A stretch of DNA of 64,000 bases from Seminibacterium arietis. Its GTDB lineage: Bacteria > Pseudomonadota > Gammaproteobacteria > Enterobacterales > Pasteurellaceae. Below the pieces are notes generated by a model. It saw only the letters and a list, made by a program, of their open reading frames with translations, searched no databases and was not told the origin of the DNA. Shown one piece after another: positions 27,831 to 37,647 of the stretch (position 1 is the first letter of the stretch; the number at the start of each line of letters is the position of its first letter). The position numbers were made by a program, and so were the translations under genes. The stretch is from assembly GCF_042675725.1 (NCBI RefSeq), contig NZ_JBHTJN010000009.1, forward strand, positions 186,001 through 250,000, read 5' to 3'.

Positions 27831-28160
27831 ATGACAGAAAGCTTTAGCGTTACCCGTCGTTTTTTTGATGATAAAAATTATCCACGTGGCTTTGCTCGAC
27901 ATGGTGACTATACTATTAAAGAGTCACAGGTATTAGAGCAATATGGACAAGCATTCAAGGCCTTAGATTTAGGTGAGCGTCAACCTGTCAGCCAAGAGGA
28001 GAAAAATTTTATCGAGTTTTGTAGAGGACAGCGTCCAGCAGAAACTTTCTTTGAAAAAACATGGCAGAAATATTGTTCATTAATTGCAACTAAAAAACGT
28101 GTTTATACTTTATCTGGTGCTGTAGGTACAGATAATCTAGATGATTTTACTGCCGAATAA
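27831..28160 (+). CDS. maoP: MaoP/YifE family protein (DUF413)
   Basis: About 109 aa, matching DUF413: FSVTRRFFDDKNYPRGFARHGDYTIKE is diagnostic in pattern. In E. coli the YifE protein (MaoP) acts with the maoS site in organising the Ori macrodomain; whether it does so here is unknown. The ATG at 27831 with GAGG upstream is preferred to a TTG at 27813. It is followed by a terminator. Confidence 0.88.
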   Translation: MTESFSVTRRFFDDKNYPRGFARHGDYTIKESQVLEQYGQAFKALDLGERQPVSQEEKNFIEFCRGQRPAETFFEKTWQKYCSLIATKKRVYTLSGAVGTDNLDDFTAE

Positions 28161-28169
28161 AAAATACTA

Positions 28170-28193
28170 AGGGCTTGAATAATCAAGCCTTTT
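28170..28193 (+). terminator. Rho-independent terminator after maoP
   Basis: Stem GGCTTGA / TCAAGCC with an ATAA loop, followed by TTTTACTTTT. Confidence 0.8.
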
Positions 28194-28235
28194 ACTTTTG
28201 TAAAATACAGTTTTGATAATAACCATATATTTTTT

Positions 28236-29330
28236 ATGATAGAAACATCCATTATTGAGCAATACGATGAATTGCTGCTGAAAAAACAACAAAAACTGAC
28301 CGCACTTTTATCTCCATTTAATGCTCCTAAATTGCAAGTTTTCTCTTCACCTACACAGCATTATCGCATGCGAGCCGAATTTCGCATTTGGCATGATAAT
28401 GATGACTTCTATCACATTATGTTTGATCAACAAACGCATCAACGTTACAGAGTAGATCATTTTCCTGTCGCTAGTAAGTTAATTAATCAAATGATGGAAG
28501 TAATTTTACCTCTGTTAAAACAATATCCTGTGCTACATCAACGACTTTTTCAAATTGATTATCTCAGTACTCTCAGTAATAAAATCATAGTTAGCTTACT
28601 GTATCACAAATTTCTAGATAACGAATGGCAGCAAGCTGCTGAACAATTGCTGAAACAGCTTCGACAGGCTTTCGATGTTCAACTCATTGGCAGAGCAAAT
28701 AAACAAAAAATTTGCTTAACACAAGATTTTGTTGATGAAGTGTTGAAAATCAACGATGAAAATTATACCTATAGACAAGTAGAAAATAGTTTTACTCAGC
28801 CTAACGCAGTAATAAATCAAGAAATGTTACAGTGGGCGATAGAATGTACTAAAAACAGTCAAGGCGATCTACTCGAACTTTATTGTGGCAATGGTAATTT
28901 TTCTATAGCACTAGCACAAAATTTTCGTAAAGTTCTTGCGACAGAAGTTTCTAAATCATCGGTTGCTACTGCACAATTTAATATTCAAGCAAATAAAATA
29001 GAAAATTTGCAAATTGTTCGAATGTCTGCCGAAGATTTTACTAAAGCGATAAATGGTGTGCGTCAATTTAATCGACTAAAAGGCATCGATCTTAAAAGCT
29101 ATAATTGCCAGACTATTTTAGTTGATCCTCCTAGAGCAGGACTTGATCCTGATACAGTCAAATTAGTACAAAATTATGATCGTATTTTGTATATTTCCTG
29201 TAATCCTTATACACTTTGCCAAAATTTAGCTGTACTTTCAAATACTCATCGTATTGAAAAAGCAGCATTGTTTGATCAATTCCCTTATACTGAACATGTA
29301 GAAACAGGTTTATGGTTAATCAGAAAATAG
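28236..29330 (+). CDS. trmA: tRNA (uracil-54-C5)-methyltransferase TrmA
   Basis: SAM-dependent enzyme that makes ribothymidine at position 54 of tRNAs. The SAM motif LLELYCGNGNFSIALA lies near residue 211, VDPPRAGLD near 297 and the catalytic Cys in ILYISCNPYTL near 324. 364 aa is normal for TrmA. The N-terminus has YRMRAEFRIWH. It overlaps rsmJ by 19 nt. Contains an uptake signal near its start. Confidence 0.97.
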   Translation: MIETSIIEQYDELLLKKQQKLTALLSPFNAPKLQVFSSPTQHYRMRAEFRIWHDNDDFYHIMFDQQTHQRYRVDHFPVASKLINQMMEVILPLLKQYPVLHQRLFQIDYLSTLSNKIIVSLLYHKFLDNEWQQAAEQLLKQLRQAFDVQLIGRANKQKICLTQDFVDEVLKINDENYTYRQVENSFTQPNAVINQEMLQWAIECTKNSQGDLLELYCGNGNFSIALAQNFRKVLATEVSKSSVATAQFNIQANKIENLQIVRMSAEDFTKAINGVRQFNRLKGIDLKSYNCQTILVDPPRAGLDPDTVKLVQNYDRILYISCNPYTLCQNLAVLSNTHRIEKAALFDQFPYTEHVETGLWLIRK

Positions 29331-30085
29331 CAATTCAATTACTTTGCGAAAGCGGTGATGCAGAGAAATTTATTACTCTTTGCGAAAATGAAGGGTTAAA
29401 ACACGATTCATCTTCTTCTTTTGGTTTAATTCAAACCGAATTTAACGGTCAAGTGCGGTTAGAATTAAGAAAGTTAAGTGATCCTAAATTAGGTGCTGTC
29501 TTTGTTGACTTTATTAGTGGTAAAATGGCCCACCGTCGCAAATTTGGAGGTGGACGAGGCGAGGCTATTGCAAAAGCAGTCGGTATAAAAAAAGATTATT
29601 TGCCCAATGTAATTGATGCTACAGCTGGGTTAGGTCGAGATGCCTTTGTATTAGCCGCAATTGGATGTCAGATCAAATTAGTCGAACGTCATCCAGTCGT
29701 ACGCTTATTACTTCAAGATGGCTTACAGCGTGCTTATGCAGATCAAGAAATTGGTGAAATGATGAAAAAAAATATGATCTTATTGCCAATAAATCATATT
29801 ACAGAATTAGATCCAATAGCTAATGCTTGTGACGTAGTTTATCTAGATCCTATGTATCCCCATAAAATAAAATCTGCATTAGTAAAAAAAGAAATGCAAT
29901 TATTTCAACAATTAATTGGCTCTGATGCTGATGCGGACAACTTCCTAGAGCCAGCCCTTAAGCTTGCTCAAAAACGGGTCATAGTGAAACGCCCTGATTA
30001 TGCACCATTTATTGCTAAAAAAGCACCGCACTTCAGTCGAGAAACTAAAAACCACCGTTTCGATGTTTATTTAACATCTTTATAG
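29312..30085 (+). CDS. rsmJ: 16S rRNA (guanine-1516-N2)-methyltransferase RsmJ
   Basis: SAM-dependent methyltransferase acting on G1516 of 16S rRNA. The family block GKMAHRRKFGGGRGE comes near residue 70, the SAM motif VIDATAGLGRDAFVLA near 100, and the catalytic motif VVYLDPMYP near 180. 257 aa. Its ATG lies inside the end of trmA, so the two are translationally coupled. Two uptake signals are coded within it. Confidence 0.96.
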   Translation: MVNQKIAIQLLCESGDAEKFITLCENEGLKHDSSSSFGLIQTEFNGQVRLELRKLSDPKLGAVFVDFISGKMAHRRKFGGGRGEAIAKAVGIKKDYLPNVIDATAGLGRDAFVLAAIGCQIKLVERHPVVRLLLQDGLQRAYADQEIGEMMKKNMILLPINHITELDPIANACDVVYLDPMYPHKIKSALVKKEMQLFQQLIGSDADADNFLEPALKLAQKRVIVKRPDYAPFIAKKAPHFSRETKNHRFDVYLTSL

Positions 30086-30105
30086 AAAATGCGGTTTCAA
30101 GCTAT

Positions 30106-32451
30106 TTAATACAAACTAAACGCTTTAATATAAGATAATTTTCCTTTTCGTAGCATGTCATCAATACCACTACGGTGATCATTACCCAAACCACGTAACT
30201 CAAAGTTAATAGCAACACTATTATCATAATGTAGTTTATTATCTTGTTGATACGGTCTTGCTGTTACATTACGCTTAGCTCCTAAGCCAACAGACCAACA
30301 ACAAGAGTTATAACGGATTCCTAAGTATTGATCTACTGGTTTTTTTAACGCTAGATCCTGATAATGATGAGCTACTACAGACCAATTATCAGTAAGATCC
30401 CAAGCTACTGTAACGCCAAGTTGTTTAATATCTTGATTATAGCGATTAACTCCCAATGTCAAATTTTGGTCAATATAAGATTGGCTAGCATAACGGAAAT
30501 TAAGCTGTACAAGATTATTTCCTTGAGGATTAAACTCTAGGGTTGTATTTGCTAATGATGTTTCTTTTAAACGAGTATCATATTGATAACTTCCTCGCCA
30601 GTTCCATTGAGGGTTAATTCGCCAATTAGATTCTAACGCCCAAGAAGATGAAGAACCATGAGTACTGTTAGCATCGCTTTCGTCAATACGAGAATCACGA
30701 ATATAATAAATTTGCCCTAAAGATAAGTTGAATCGCTCATTTGACTGATTGTCATAAAAACGAGTCGTTCCTCCTAAAGTAAACTGATTTGCTGATGCAA
30801 TTCTATCTAAACCACTATAGCGACGATCTCGAAATAATGAGAAGTAGTCTTGTTGTAACAATGCTGAATCATAACCAAATCCTAGATAATCTGTATTACG
30901 TCTAGAACCAATATTACTCTGATTACGATAAGGACGATATAAATATTGAACTCGAGGTTCTAAAGTTTGTGTATAGCCTTCGATAAAAGTATTATTACTC
31001 GCTAAAAGTGTCTGCAAATCAATCTTAATTTGCGGTAAAACACGATTAATCGTCTTTTGCACATTTTCGGCCTCTGTACTATTTCCTTTGATTTGATTGT
31101 AATGAGTTGCATAAAGCTTAGCTTCAATATTCACATTACCATAGCGGTTAGTAAGAGGTAACCCAACTGTCGGCTCAAAATGAAATCGCCAAGCTCTCGG
31201 CATCAATGAGCTTTTATTTTCAAAATGGGCTACTTGTGCAAATACACTAAAATCTAATGGAGTTGTTACTAATCCATTCTTATTATAGTTAAAATCAATT
31301 TGTGGTAATACTCGGTAAGGACCTATTACGGCTGAATCAAATATTTGGAACTGCTTTGCTGAAATAGCAACATAGTAATTAGGCTGATAATAAGCAATAC
31401 GAAAATTCTGATCCGCATAACCGTCTGTACTATTACCATAACTTGAGCTGAGATCAGTAAAATAACTTTTATCACTAACTCTAGTATAATCAATGTTTAA
31501 ACGCCAGTTTTGTAAAAAATTAGAATTATGCTTCCAATGTATTAAATAACGGCTACGATCTGAACTAGTAAATTTGTCATAGCGATCATTATGCAAATAT
31601 TCTCCCGCAATTTTACCTTCACCAATTTGAGTTAAATAACGAAATTCATTATCTAATTGCCAACCACGTAGAGACATATATTTTGGTGTAATAGTCGCAT
31701 CAAAATTGGGAGCGATATTCCAATAAAAAGGTTGGGAGAACCAATAACCATCTCGACTTGAACCTCCTAAATCAGGAATCAGCAAACCAGTTCGACGGCG
31801 ATCTCCTATAGGCAATTGAAAATAAGGAGTATAAAATACTGGCACGCCATATATTTTAAAACGAGCATGCCACATCTCTGCGTATTCTTCTTTGATATAT
31901 TGCTTCATTTCTGCCGCTTCGATTTGCCAAGCATCATCACTTTGCAAACAAGACGTAAAGCTAGCATTTTTCATTAAACGATAATTTTCGCGTAATTCTA
32001 ACTGTTCTGCTTTTCCTCTACCTTGCCGATCAACAAAATGATAACTCACATTGGCAATATCTGCATTTTTAGTATTTAAATGTAACTTCCCATTATCACC
32101 AGAAAGATTAATCAAATCATCGCTATAATGAAATCCTCCCGCAACGTAAGCATATCGTTGCACACCTTCGCCTATACCTGTTTGCTTTATATCTGCGATT
32201 TCAGTTTTTAAATGACGATTACCTTGTTTAATATCCACATTTCCTTCATAACGTGCATATTTTGGCTGATTCAGCTCTGCACTATCAGCTTCAATATATA
32301 TGGGTAAAGAATTAGGATCTCCTGAAACTTTTTCTCCAATAAAGTGAGGAACACCAAATAAACACTGATGTTTCAATTCTGCTGAACTAGACACACTGTA
32401 AAGTGCGGTCAAAATAGACAAAGAAAGAAGTGTATAATAATTTTTTTTCAT
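30106..32451 (-). CDS. lptD: LPS-assembly outer membrane protein LptD
   Basis: Beta-barrel protein that with LptE inserts lipopolysaccharide into the outer leaflet. At 781 aa it has a signal peptide (about residues 1-24), an OstA-type beta-taco domain (about 50-200, with YIEADSAELNQPKYARYEG), then a large barrel with alternating aromatic and polar strands. Cysteines near residue 30, in FTSCLQSDD and the C-terminal pair in SCCWSVGLG match the E. coli residues that form the essential disulfides. Here lptD stands apart from surA/pdxA. Confidence 0.96.
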   Translation of the reverse strand: MKKNYYTLLSLSILTALYSVSSSAELKHQCLFGVPHFIGEKVSGDPNSLPIYIEADSAELNQPKYARYEGNVDIKQGNRHLKTEIADIKQTGIGEGVQRYAYVAGGFHYSDDLINLSGDNGKLHLNTKNADIANVSYHFVDRQGRGKAEQLELRENYRLMKNASFTSCLQSDDAWQIEAAEMKQYIKEEYAEMWHARFKIYGVPVFYTPYFQLPIGDRRRTGLLIPDLGGSSRDGYWFSQPFYWNIAPNFDATITPKYMSLRGWQLDNEFRYLTQIGEGKIAGEYLHNDRYDKFTSSDRSRYLIHWKHNSNFLQNWRLNIDYTRVSDKSYFTDLSSSYGNSTDGYADQNFRIAYYQPNYYVAISAKQFQIFDSAVIGPYRVLPQIDFNYNKNGLVTTPLDFSVFAQVAHFENKSSLMPRAWRFHFEPTVGLPLTNRYGNVNIEAKLYATHYNQIKGNSTEAENVQKTINRVLPQIKIDLQTLLASNNTFIEGYTQTLEPRVQYLYRPYRNQSNIGSRRNTDYLGFGYDSALLQQDYFSLFRDRRYSGLDRIASANQFTLGGTTRFYDNQSNERFNLSLGQIYYIRDSRIDESDANSTHGSSSSWALESNWRINPQWNWRGSYQYDTRLKETSLANTTLEFNPQGNNLVQLNFRYASQSYIDQNLTLGVNRYNQDIKQLGVTVAWDLTDNWSVVAHHYQDLALKKPVDQYLGIRYNSCCWSVGLGAKRNVTARPYQQDNKLHYDNSVAINFELRGLGNDHRSGIDDMLRKGKLSYIKAFSLY

Positions 32452-32521
32452 TAGTTACCGTCTAATTTACTGCGAAATGAAATTGACTTGAATTATAAAT
32501 AAAATCCTATGAAAAAGCATT

Positions 32522-33079
32522 TTATTTATACTTACTAATACAATCATTTAAATGATCATTAACTAATCCCGTCGCTTGCATGAAAGCATAACAAATTTTT
32601 TCACCTATGAAAGCAAATCCTCGCTTTTTTAAAGCATCAGACATTAATAGTGCAGTAGATGTCGTTATCGGTATCTCATCTTTCGTCTTCACATCCCGAA
32701 TATAAGGTGTATGATTTACAAAAGACCAAATAAAATCACTGAAATTTTCACCGCACTTTTCCATCAATAAATATGCTTGTGCATTCTTAACAATAGCTTG
32801 CAATTTTTGGCGATGACGAACAAGACCAGCATCACTCATTAAAATATTAATATCTTGTGCTGTCATTTTAGCAACTTTAACAGGGTCAAAATAATAAAAT
32901 GCTTTCCTATAATTCTCACGTTTTTTCAAAACAGTAATCCAAGATAAACCTGCCTGCTGGATTTCTAAACAGAGTTGCTCAAACAATTTAATGCTATCAT
33001 ATTGTGGCTTACTCCATTCATTATCATGATAATCAATATAAATTGGTGAATTATTAACCCAATGACAACGTACAGTCAT
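32522..33079 (-). CDS. tag: DNA-3-methyladenine glycosylase I
   Basis: Base-excision repair enzyme that removes 3-methyladenine from DNA. The start TVRCHWVNNSPIYIDYHDNEW carries the conserved Cys/His/Trp residues, and EIQQAGLSWITVLKKRENYR is the family core. About 185 aa from ATG 33079, which has AGAGGA upstream; an in-frame start at 33145 would add 22 unlikely residues and read through a CRP site. Contains an uptake signal. Confidence 0.94.
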   Translation of the reverse strand: MTVRCHWVNNSPIYIDYHDNEWSKPQYDSIKLFEQLCLEIQQAGLSWITVLKKRENYRKAFYYFDPVKVAKMTAQDINILMSDAGLVRHRQKLQAIVKNAQAYLLMEKCGENFSDFIWSFVNHTPYIRDVKTKDEIPITTSTALLMSDALKKRGFAFIGEKICYAFMQATGLVNDHLNDCISKYK

Positions 33080-33094
33080 ATTTATCCTCTCAAT

Positions 33095-33114
33095 ACTGTG
33101 AACAAGATCACAGT
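33095..33114. promoter_or_regulatory. Perfect CRP site between tag and talB
   Basis: ACTGTGAACAAGATCACAGT has seven-base perfect arms, with the consensus TGTGA-N6-TCACA at 33097-33112. It sits about 16 bases before the tag start codon and about 140 bases before talB. Confidence 0.7.
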
Positions 33115-33256
33115 TATTTTTTACAATAGTATTAATATATAGCACTTGAAATCTACCTATTACAACTAAAGTTAAAATTATTGTTCTATTACAATGAAGT
33201 TATGCTATTGTAGTAAAACAATTGAAGTAATCCATAATAAATTTTAGAGGAAAATT

Positions 33257-34210
33257 ATGACCACACAATTAGATTCATTACGTGAGATGACTGTTGTTGT
33301 TGCTGATACTGGCGATATAGAAGCAATCAAAAAATATCAACCACAAGATGCAACAACAAATCCTTCTTTGATTTTAAGTGCTTCGGCTTTACCTCAATAC
33401 GCACCTTTAATTGACGAAGCAATTGCTTATGCAAAACAAAAAAGTGCGGACAAAAAACAGCAACTAATTGATGCTGAAGATAAATTAGCAGTAAACATTG
33501 GCTTGGAAATTTTAAAAATTGTACCTGGACGGATTTCGACTGAAGTAGATGCTCGCTATTCTTATGATACTCATGCTACTGTTGAAAAAGCTCGAAAACT
33601 TATTTCGCTTTATAACCAAGCTGGCATTTCAAATGATCGCATTTTAATAAAAATTGCGTCTACTTGGCAAGGAATCCGTGCTGCAGAAATTCTTGAAAAA
33701 GAAGGTATTAACTGTAATTTAACTCTACTTTTCTCTGAAGCACAAGCTAGAGCCTGTGCAGAAGCTGGCGTATATTTAATTTCACCTTTTGTTGGGCGTA
33801 TTCTTGACTGGTATAAAGCCAATAGTGATAAAAAAGACTATATGCCATCTGAAGATCCTGGCGTAATTTCTGTTACTAAAATTTACAATTACTACAAACA
33901 ATATGGCTATAAAACTGTTGTAATGGGAGCCAGTTTCCGTAATGTTGGTGAAATTACAGAATTAGCTGGTTGCGATCGTTTAACTATTGCACCAGCTCTC
34001 CTAAAAGAATTACAGGAAAATTCGAATACACTTTTACGAAAACTCAGTTTCAGCGGAGAAGTTAAAGCTAAACCTCAGCCATTAACTGAAAGTGAATTTT
34101 ACTGGCAACACAACTCAGATCCAATGGCTGTTGAAAAACTAGCTGACGGCATCCGTAAGTTCGCTGCTGATCAAGAAAAATTAGAAGCTATGTTATTAGC
34201 GAAATTTTAA
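33257..34210 (+). CDS. talB: Transaldolase
   Basis: Pentose phosphate pathway enzyme that transfers a dihydroxyacetone unit between sugar phosphates through a Schiff base. The N-terminus has QPQDATTNPSLIL, the catalytic Lys lies in RILIKIASTWQGI near residue 131, and NLTLLFSEAQA and VVMGASFRNVGEI are further family motifs. 317 aa matches E. coli TalB. A good ribosome-binding site (AGAGGA) and a clean terminator bracket it, suggesting a single-gene transcript. Confidence 0.97.
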   Translation: MTTQLDSLREMTVVVADTGDIEAIKKYQPQDATTNPSLILSASALPQYAPLIDEAIAYAKQKSADKKQQLIDAEDKLAVNIGLEILKIVPGRISTEVDARYSYDTHATVEKARKLISLYNQAGISNDRILIKIASTWQGIRAAEILEKEGINCNLTLLFSEAQARACAEAGVYLISPFVGRILDWYKANSDKKDYMPSEDPGVISVTKIYNYYKQYGYKTVVMGASFRNVGEITELAGCDRLTIAPALLKELQENSNTLLRKLSFSGEVKAKPQPLTESEFYWQHNSDPMAVEKLADGIRKFAADQEKLEAMLLAKF

Positions 34211-34229
34211 TTTTTAGCTAAATTTACTA

Positions 34230-34259
34230 AAAAATCGGGAATATGATTTCCCGATTTTT
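34230..34259 (+). terminator. Rho-independent terminator after talB
   Basis: Twelve-base stem AAAAATCGGGAA / TTCCCGATTTTT with a six-base loop and a T-run. It can serve talB and, as a near-symmetric structure, the convergent djlA. Confidence 0.85.
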
Positions 34260-34303
34260 ATAAATAACACAAACAAATTAATGATCTAAAACTGTGAATA
34301 CTA

Positions 34304-35158
34304 CTATTTCCAATTTCGATATTTACAAATTAAATCATAAGCCGCTTGAATCTGCTGGGCTTTTTCTTTAGCCATTTCTAACATTTCTTTCGGCAAACCT
34401 TTAGAAATCAGTTTATCAGGATGATGTTCATTCATCAAACGTCTATAAGCTCGCTTTACTGCATTACGATCATCATTTTCCGTTACTCCCAACACTTTGT
34501 ATGCATCATCAAGAGTTGGTCCTGAATTTTGTTGATACTCACTATAATTTTGCTGTTGATATTGGTCTTGTTGCCCTGAATACTGATAATAGAATCCACC
34601 TCGAGTAAAATGACGAGCAGCAATTTCAGCCATGATCATTTGTTCAAATTGAAAACGTGAAAGCCCTAATTCTTCAGCAACAACAAACAGCACATCTTTT
34701 TCATTTTCATGCAAATGATCATCAGCAAATGCTGCTTTGAATTGCACACTGAAAAACATACGAATCAAATCCGCACGTTGTCCACAACCAAGACGAAATT
34801 CTCGCAGTACTTGTCGGATTGGAAAATCAGCTTCTTTACCACGACTAAAGGCTTGCTGTGCTAATTTACGAGAGTTTTCGTCAAGATTCATTTGTTGCAT
34901 TAAACTAGTTGCTAATGCGATATCATGTTCCGTTACACGACCTTTTGCTTTACTCAAATGCCCCAATACTGCGAAAGTAGTTTGCATAAAAAGGGCTTGG
35001 CGAGTCATTTTACCGTTAAAAAACGTCGATCGAACACTACCTAATTCATATAGTTTTTTATCAGCAATATGCCCAAGAAATACACCAACCATTGCCCCAA
35101 AAAAGCCACCGAGCTTCCAACCAACAAAAAGACCTAATAATTTTCCAATAAAACTCAT
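34304..35158 (-). CDS. djlA: DnaJ-like membrane co-chaperone DjlA
   Basis: Inner-membrane J-protein that stimulates DnaK. An N-terminal membrane segment (LGLFVGWKLGGFFGAMVGVFLGH) is followed by a TerB-like domain (about 60-180), a Q/Y-rich linker with repeated YQQQ/YQQN units, and a C-terminal J domain with the essential HPD in MNEHHPDKL. About 284 aa from ATG 35158, which has GGAG upstream; a TTG at 35179 is less likely. It lies upstream of no operon partner but shares strand with pyrE-rph. Confidence 0.95.
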   Translation of the reverse strand: MSFIGKLLGLFVGWKLGGFFGAMVGVFLGHIADKKLYELGSVRSTFFNGKMTRQALFMQTTFAVLGHLSKAKGRVTEHDIALATSLMQQMNLDENSRKLAQQAFSRGKEADFPIRQVLREFRLGCGQRADLIRMFFSVQFKAAFADDHLHENEKDVLFVVAEELGLSRFQFEQMIMAEIAARHFTRGGFYYQYSGQQDQYQQQNYSEYQQNSGPTLDDAYKVLGVTENDDRNAVKRAYRRLMNEHHPDKLISKGLPKEMLEMAKEKAQQIQAAYDLICKYRNWK

Positions 35159-35235
35159 CCAATTCTCCAACTCACTCAAAGTTCAATGAAATTTTAAATT
35201 CCTACTAAAACCACTATTTTCTTTCAATCGCTTTT

Positions 35236-35877
35236 TTACACACCATACTGTTGTCGATAATCTTGCATTGCAGGTAAAAATTCACGATATTTTTTTTCTT
35301 GTTCAATAAATTGCATAAGGTCATCAAACTCAATAATTGAACAAACTTTGCACTGATAATCTCTTTCCACCTCTTGAATTGCAGATAATTCTCCCCTACC
35401 ACGTTCTTTACGATTTAGTGCAATAACTACCGCACTTAATTGAGCTTGATTCGCTTGAATTAAATCCATAGCATCACGAATTGCTGTACCCGCCGTAATC
35501 ACGTCATCAACTAAAAGCACATTACCCTGCATCTTACTTCCAATCAAATAACCACCTTCGCCGTGATCTTTCAGTTCTTTACGATTAAAACACACTGGCT
35601 TATTTAGTTGAAATTGATTAAACAAAGCGATAGACACTGAGGTAGCAATTGGAATACCTTTATAGGCTGGACCGAAAATCACATCGTAATCCAACTTTTC
35701 TGCTTGAATAGCAAAAGCATAAAACTGCCCTAAGAGAGCTAAATCTTCACCACAATTAAATAACCCTGCGTTGAAAAAATAAGGACTTTTTCTGCCCGAT
35801 TTCAACACAAACTCTCCGAATTTTAATACATTCCGACTTAATGCGAACTTAATAAATTGTTGTTTATAATCCTGCAT
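35236..35877 (-). CDS. pyrE: Orotate phosphoribosyltransferase
   Basis: Makes OMP from orotate and PRPP in pyrimidine synthesis. The PRPP loop VLLVDDVITAGTAIRDA lies near residue 120 and the catalytic flexible loop RKELKDHGEGG near 99. 213 aa is normal. It follows rph by 18 nt; the rph-pyrE operon is also found in E. coli, where an attenuator couples pyrE to UTP levels, but no clear attenuator is visible in this short gap. Confidence 0.97.
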   Translation of the reverse strand: MQDYKQQFIKFALSRNVLKFGEFVLKSGRKSPYFFNAGLFNCGEDLALLGQFYAFAIQAEKLDYDVIFGPAYKGIPIATSVSIALFNQFQLNKPVCFNRKELKDHGEGGYLIGSKMQGNVLLVDDVITAGTAIRDAMDLIQANQAQLSAVVIALNRKERGRGELSAIQEVERDYQCKVCSIIEFDDLMQFIEQEKKYREFLPAMQDYRQQYGV

Positions 35878-35895
35878 TTTGTATCCATATCTGTT

Positions 35896-36612
35896 TTATT
35901 GTGCTAATGCGTTACGTTGTGCTTGAAAAATTTGCTCACAGCCTTGCTTAGCAAGGTCCAATAACTGCAATAATTCTTCGTGGCTAAATGGTTCACCTTC
36001 CGCTGTACCCTGTACTTCCACCATGCGACCATCATCTGTCATAACGACATTCATATCTGTTTCTGCTGAGCTATCTTCTACATATTCCAAATCGCACACG
36101 CTCTCTCCATTAACAATTCCCACAGAGACTGCTGCAACTAGACCTTTAATAGGATTTTTAAGTAGCGTACCATTTTTAATTAACTCATTCACTGCATCAA
36201 TTAAAGCAACACAAGAGCCCGTAATCGCCGCTGTACGAGTACCGCCGTCAGCCTGAATAACATCACAATCAAGCGTAATAGAACGTTCGCCAAGAACTGT
36301 CAAATCAACCACCGCTCTCAAAGAGCGAGCGATTAAACGTTGGATTTCCATCGTACGACCACTTTGCTTACCTTTAGCTGATTCGCGTTGCATTCGGCTA
36401 TGAGTTGAACGTGGTAACATGCCATATTCAGCAGTTACCCAGCCTTTATTTTGCCCTTTAAGAAAACGAGGTACAGTTTCTTCTACTGTAGCTGTACAAA
36501 TCACTTTAGTATCTCCAAACTCCACTAACACTGAACCCTCCGCATGCTTAGTGTAATGGCGAGTAATTTTAATTGGTCGTGGTTGGTTTAATGCTCGTTC
36601 ATTAGGACGCAT
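35896..36612 (-). CDS. rph: Ribonuclease PH
   Basis: Phosphorolytic 3'-5' exoribonuclease that trims tRNA precursors. At 238 aa it is full length: it starts with RPNERALNQPRPIKITRHY, has CTATVEETVPRF, the RNA/phosphate-binding GRTMEIQRLIARSLR near residue 84, and VDLEYVEDSSAETDMN-like DLEYVEDSSAETDMN near 170. It begins the rph-pyrE transcript, divergent from yicC, with an uptake signal in the 156-base gap. Confidence 0.97.
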   Translation of the reverse strand: MRPNERALNQPRPIKITRHYTKHAEGSVLVEFGDTKVICTATVEETVPRFLKGQNKGWVTAEYGMLPRSTHSRMQRESAKGKQSGRTMEIQRLIARSLRAVVDLTVLGERSITLDCDVIQADGGTRTAAITGSCVALIDAVNELIKNGTLLKNPIKGLVAAVSVGIVNGESVCDLEYVEDSSAETDMNVVMTDDGRMVEVQGTAEGEPFSHEELLQLLDLAKQGCEQIFQAQRNALAQ

Positions 36613-36768
36613 AAAAATTCCTTGTTTAATTATAAAAGTGCGGTCATTTTAACACGCAAACTGACAGAAGCGAAATTTAACGGTAAAATGTGCCAAATAA
36701 ATGATTTTAAAAATTCACTTAATACCTAATGATAAGTATTTTTTAAAAATTTAACATAAGGATAAACT

Positions 36769-37632
36769 ATGATTCACAGTATGACTGCCTTTGCCCGCCA
36801 AGAAATAAAAAAAGATTGGGGGGATGCGGTGTGGGAAATACGCTCCGTAAACCAACGTTATTTGGAAACTGTTTTTCGCTTACCTGAACAATTTCGAGGC
36901 CTAGAAAATACTCTACGTGAAAAATTACGGCAACAGCTCGCTCGTGGAAAAATAGAGTGTACTTTACGTATAGATAATAAAAACCAAGCAACAGATAAAC
37001 TTAATTTAAATAAAGAATTAGCACTTAAAGTTATTGAGTCTCTGCAATGGATCAAACAGCAAACTAATGAAGGAGAAATAAGTCTTGTTGATATTTTACG
37101 CTATCCTGGCATAGTCGAAACACCAGAACAAGACTTAGATCAAATTAGTCAAGACTTACTTACTGGATTTAACCAGCTATTACAAGATTTTATTGAAATG
37201 CGTGAACGAGAAGGGAAAAAACTACAAGATCTAATCAAACAGCGTTTACAGGGAGTTATCGTACAAGTAGAAAAAGTGCGGTCACAAATGCCAAATATTA
37301 TTCAATGGCAACGTGAACGTTTATATCAACGTTTTGAAGAACTACAACTGCAAGCAGATCCTCAACGTTTAGAACAAGAAATGGTTCTTTTTGCTCAGCG
37401 AATTGATGTTGCCGAAGAACTTGATCGTTTACAACTACATGTTAAAGAAACACAATCTATTTTAGCAAGAGGCGGTGCTGTGGGGCGTAAATTAGATTTT
37501 ATGATGCAAGAGCTAAACCGTGAGAGTAATACTCTCGCTTCAAAATCCATAAATGCAGAAGTAACTAATTCAGCAGTTGAATTAAAAGTGTTAATTGAGC
37601 AGATGCGTGAGCAAATTCAAAATATTGAATAA
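36769..37632 (+). CDS. yicC: YicC family endoribonuclease
   Basis: YicC-like protein of 287 aa, a family linked to RNA turnover (endoribonuclease activity is described in E. coli). The N-terminus IHSMTAFARQE and RSVNQRYLE, and the C-terminal GRKLDFMMQELNRESNTLASKS are family signatures. Next to and divergent from rph, a conserved link that fits an RNA-processing role. The ribosome-binding site AAGGA is good. One uptake signal is inside the gene. Confidence 0.92.
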   Translation: MIHSMTAFARQEIKKDWGDAVWEIRSVNQRYLETVFRLPEQFRGLENTLREKLRQQLARGKIECTLRIDNKNQATDKLNLNKELALKVIESLQWIKQQTNEGEISLVDILRYPGIVETPEQDLDQISQDLLTGFNQLLQDFIEMREREGKKLQDLIKQRLQGVIVQVEKVRSQMPNIIQWQRERLYQRFEELQLQADPQRLEQEMVLFAQRIDVAEELDRLQLHVKETQSILARGGAVGRKLDFMMQELNRESNTLASKSINAEVTNSAVELKVLIEQMREQIQNIE

Positions 37633-37647
37633 ACAATAAGGGAAATC

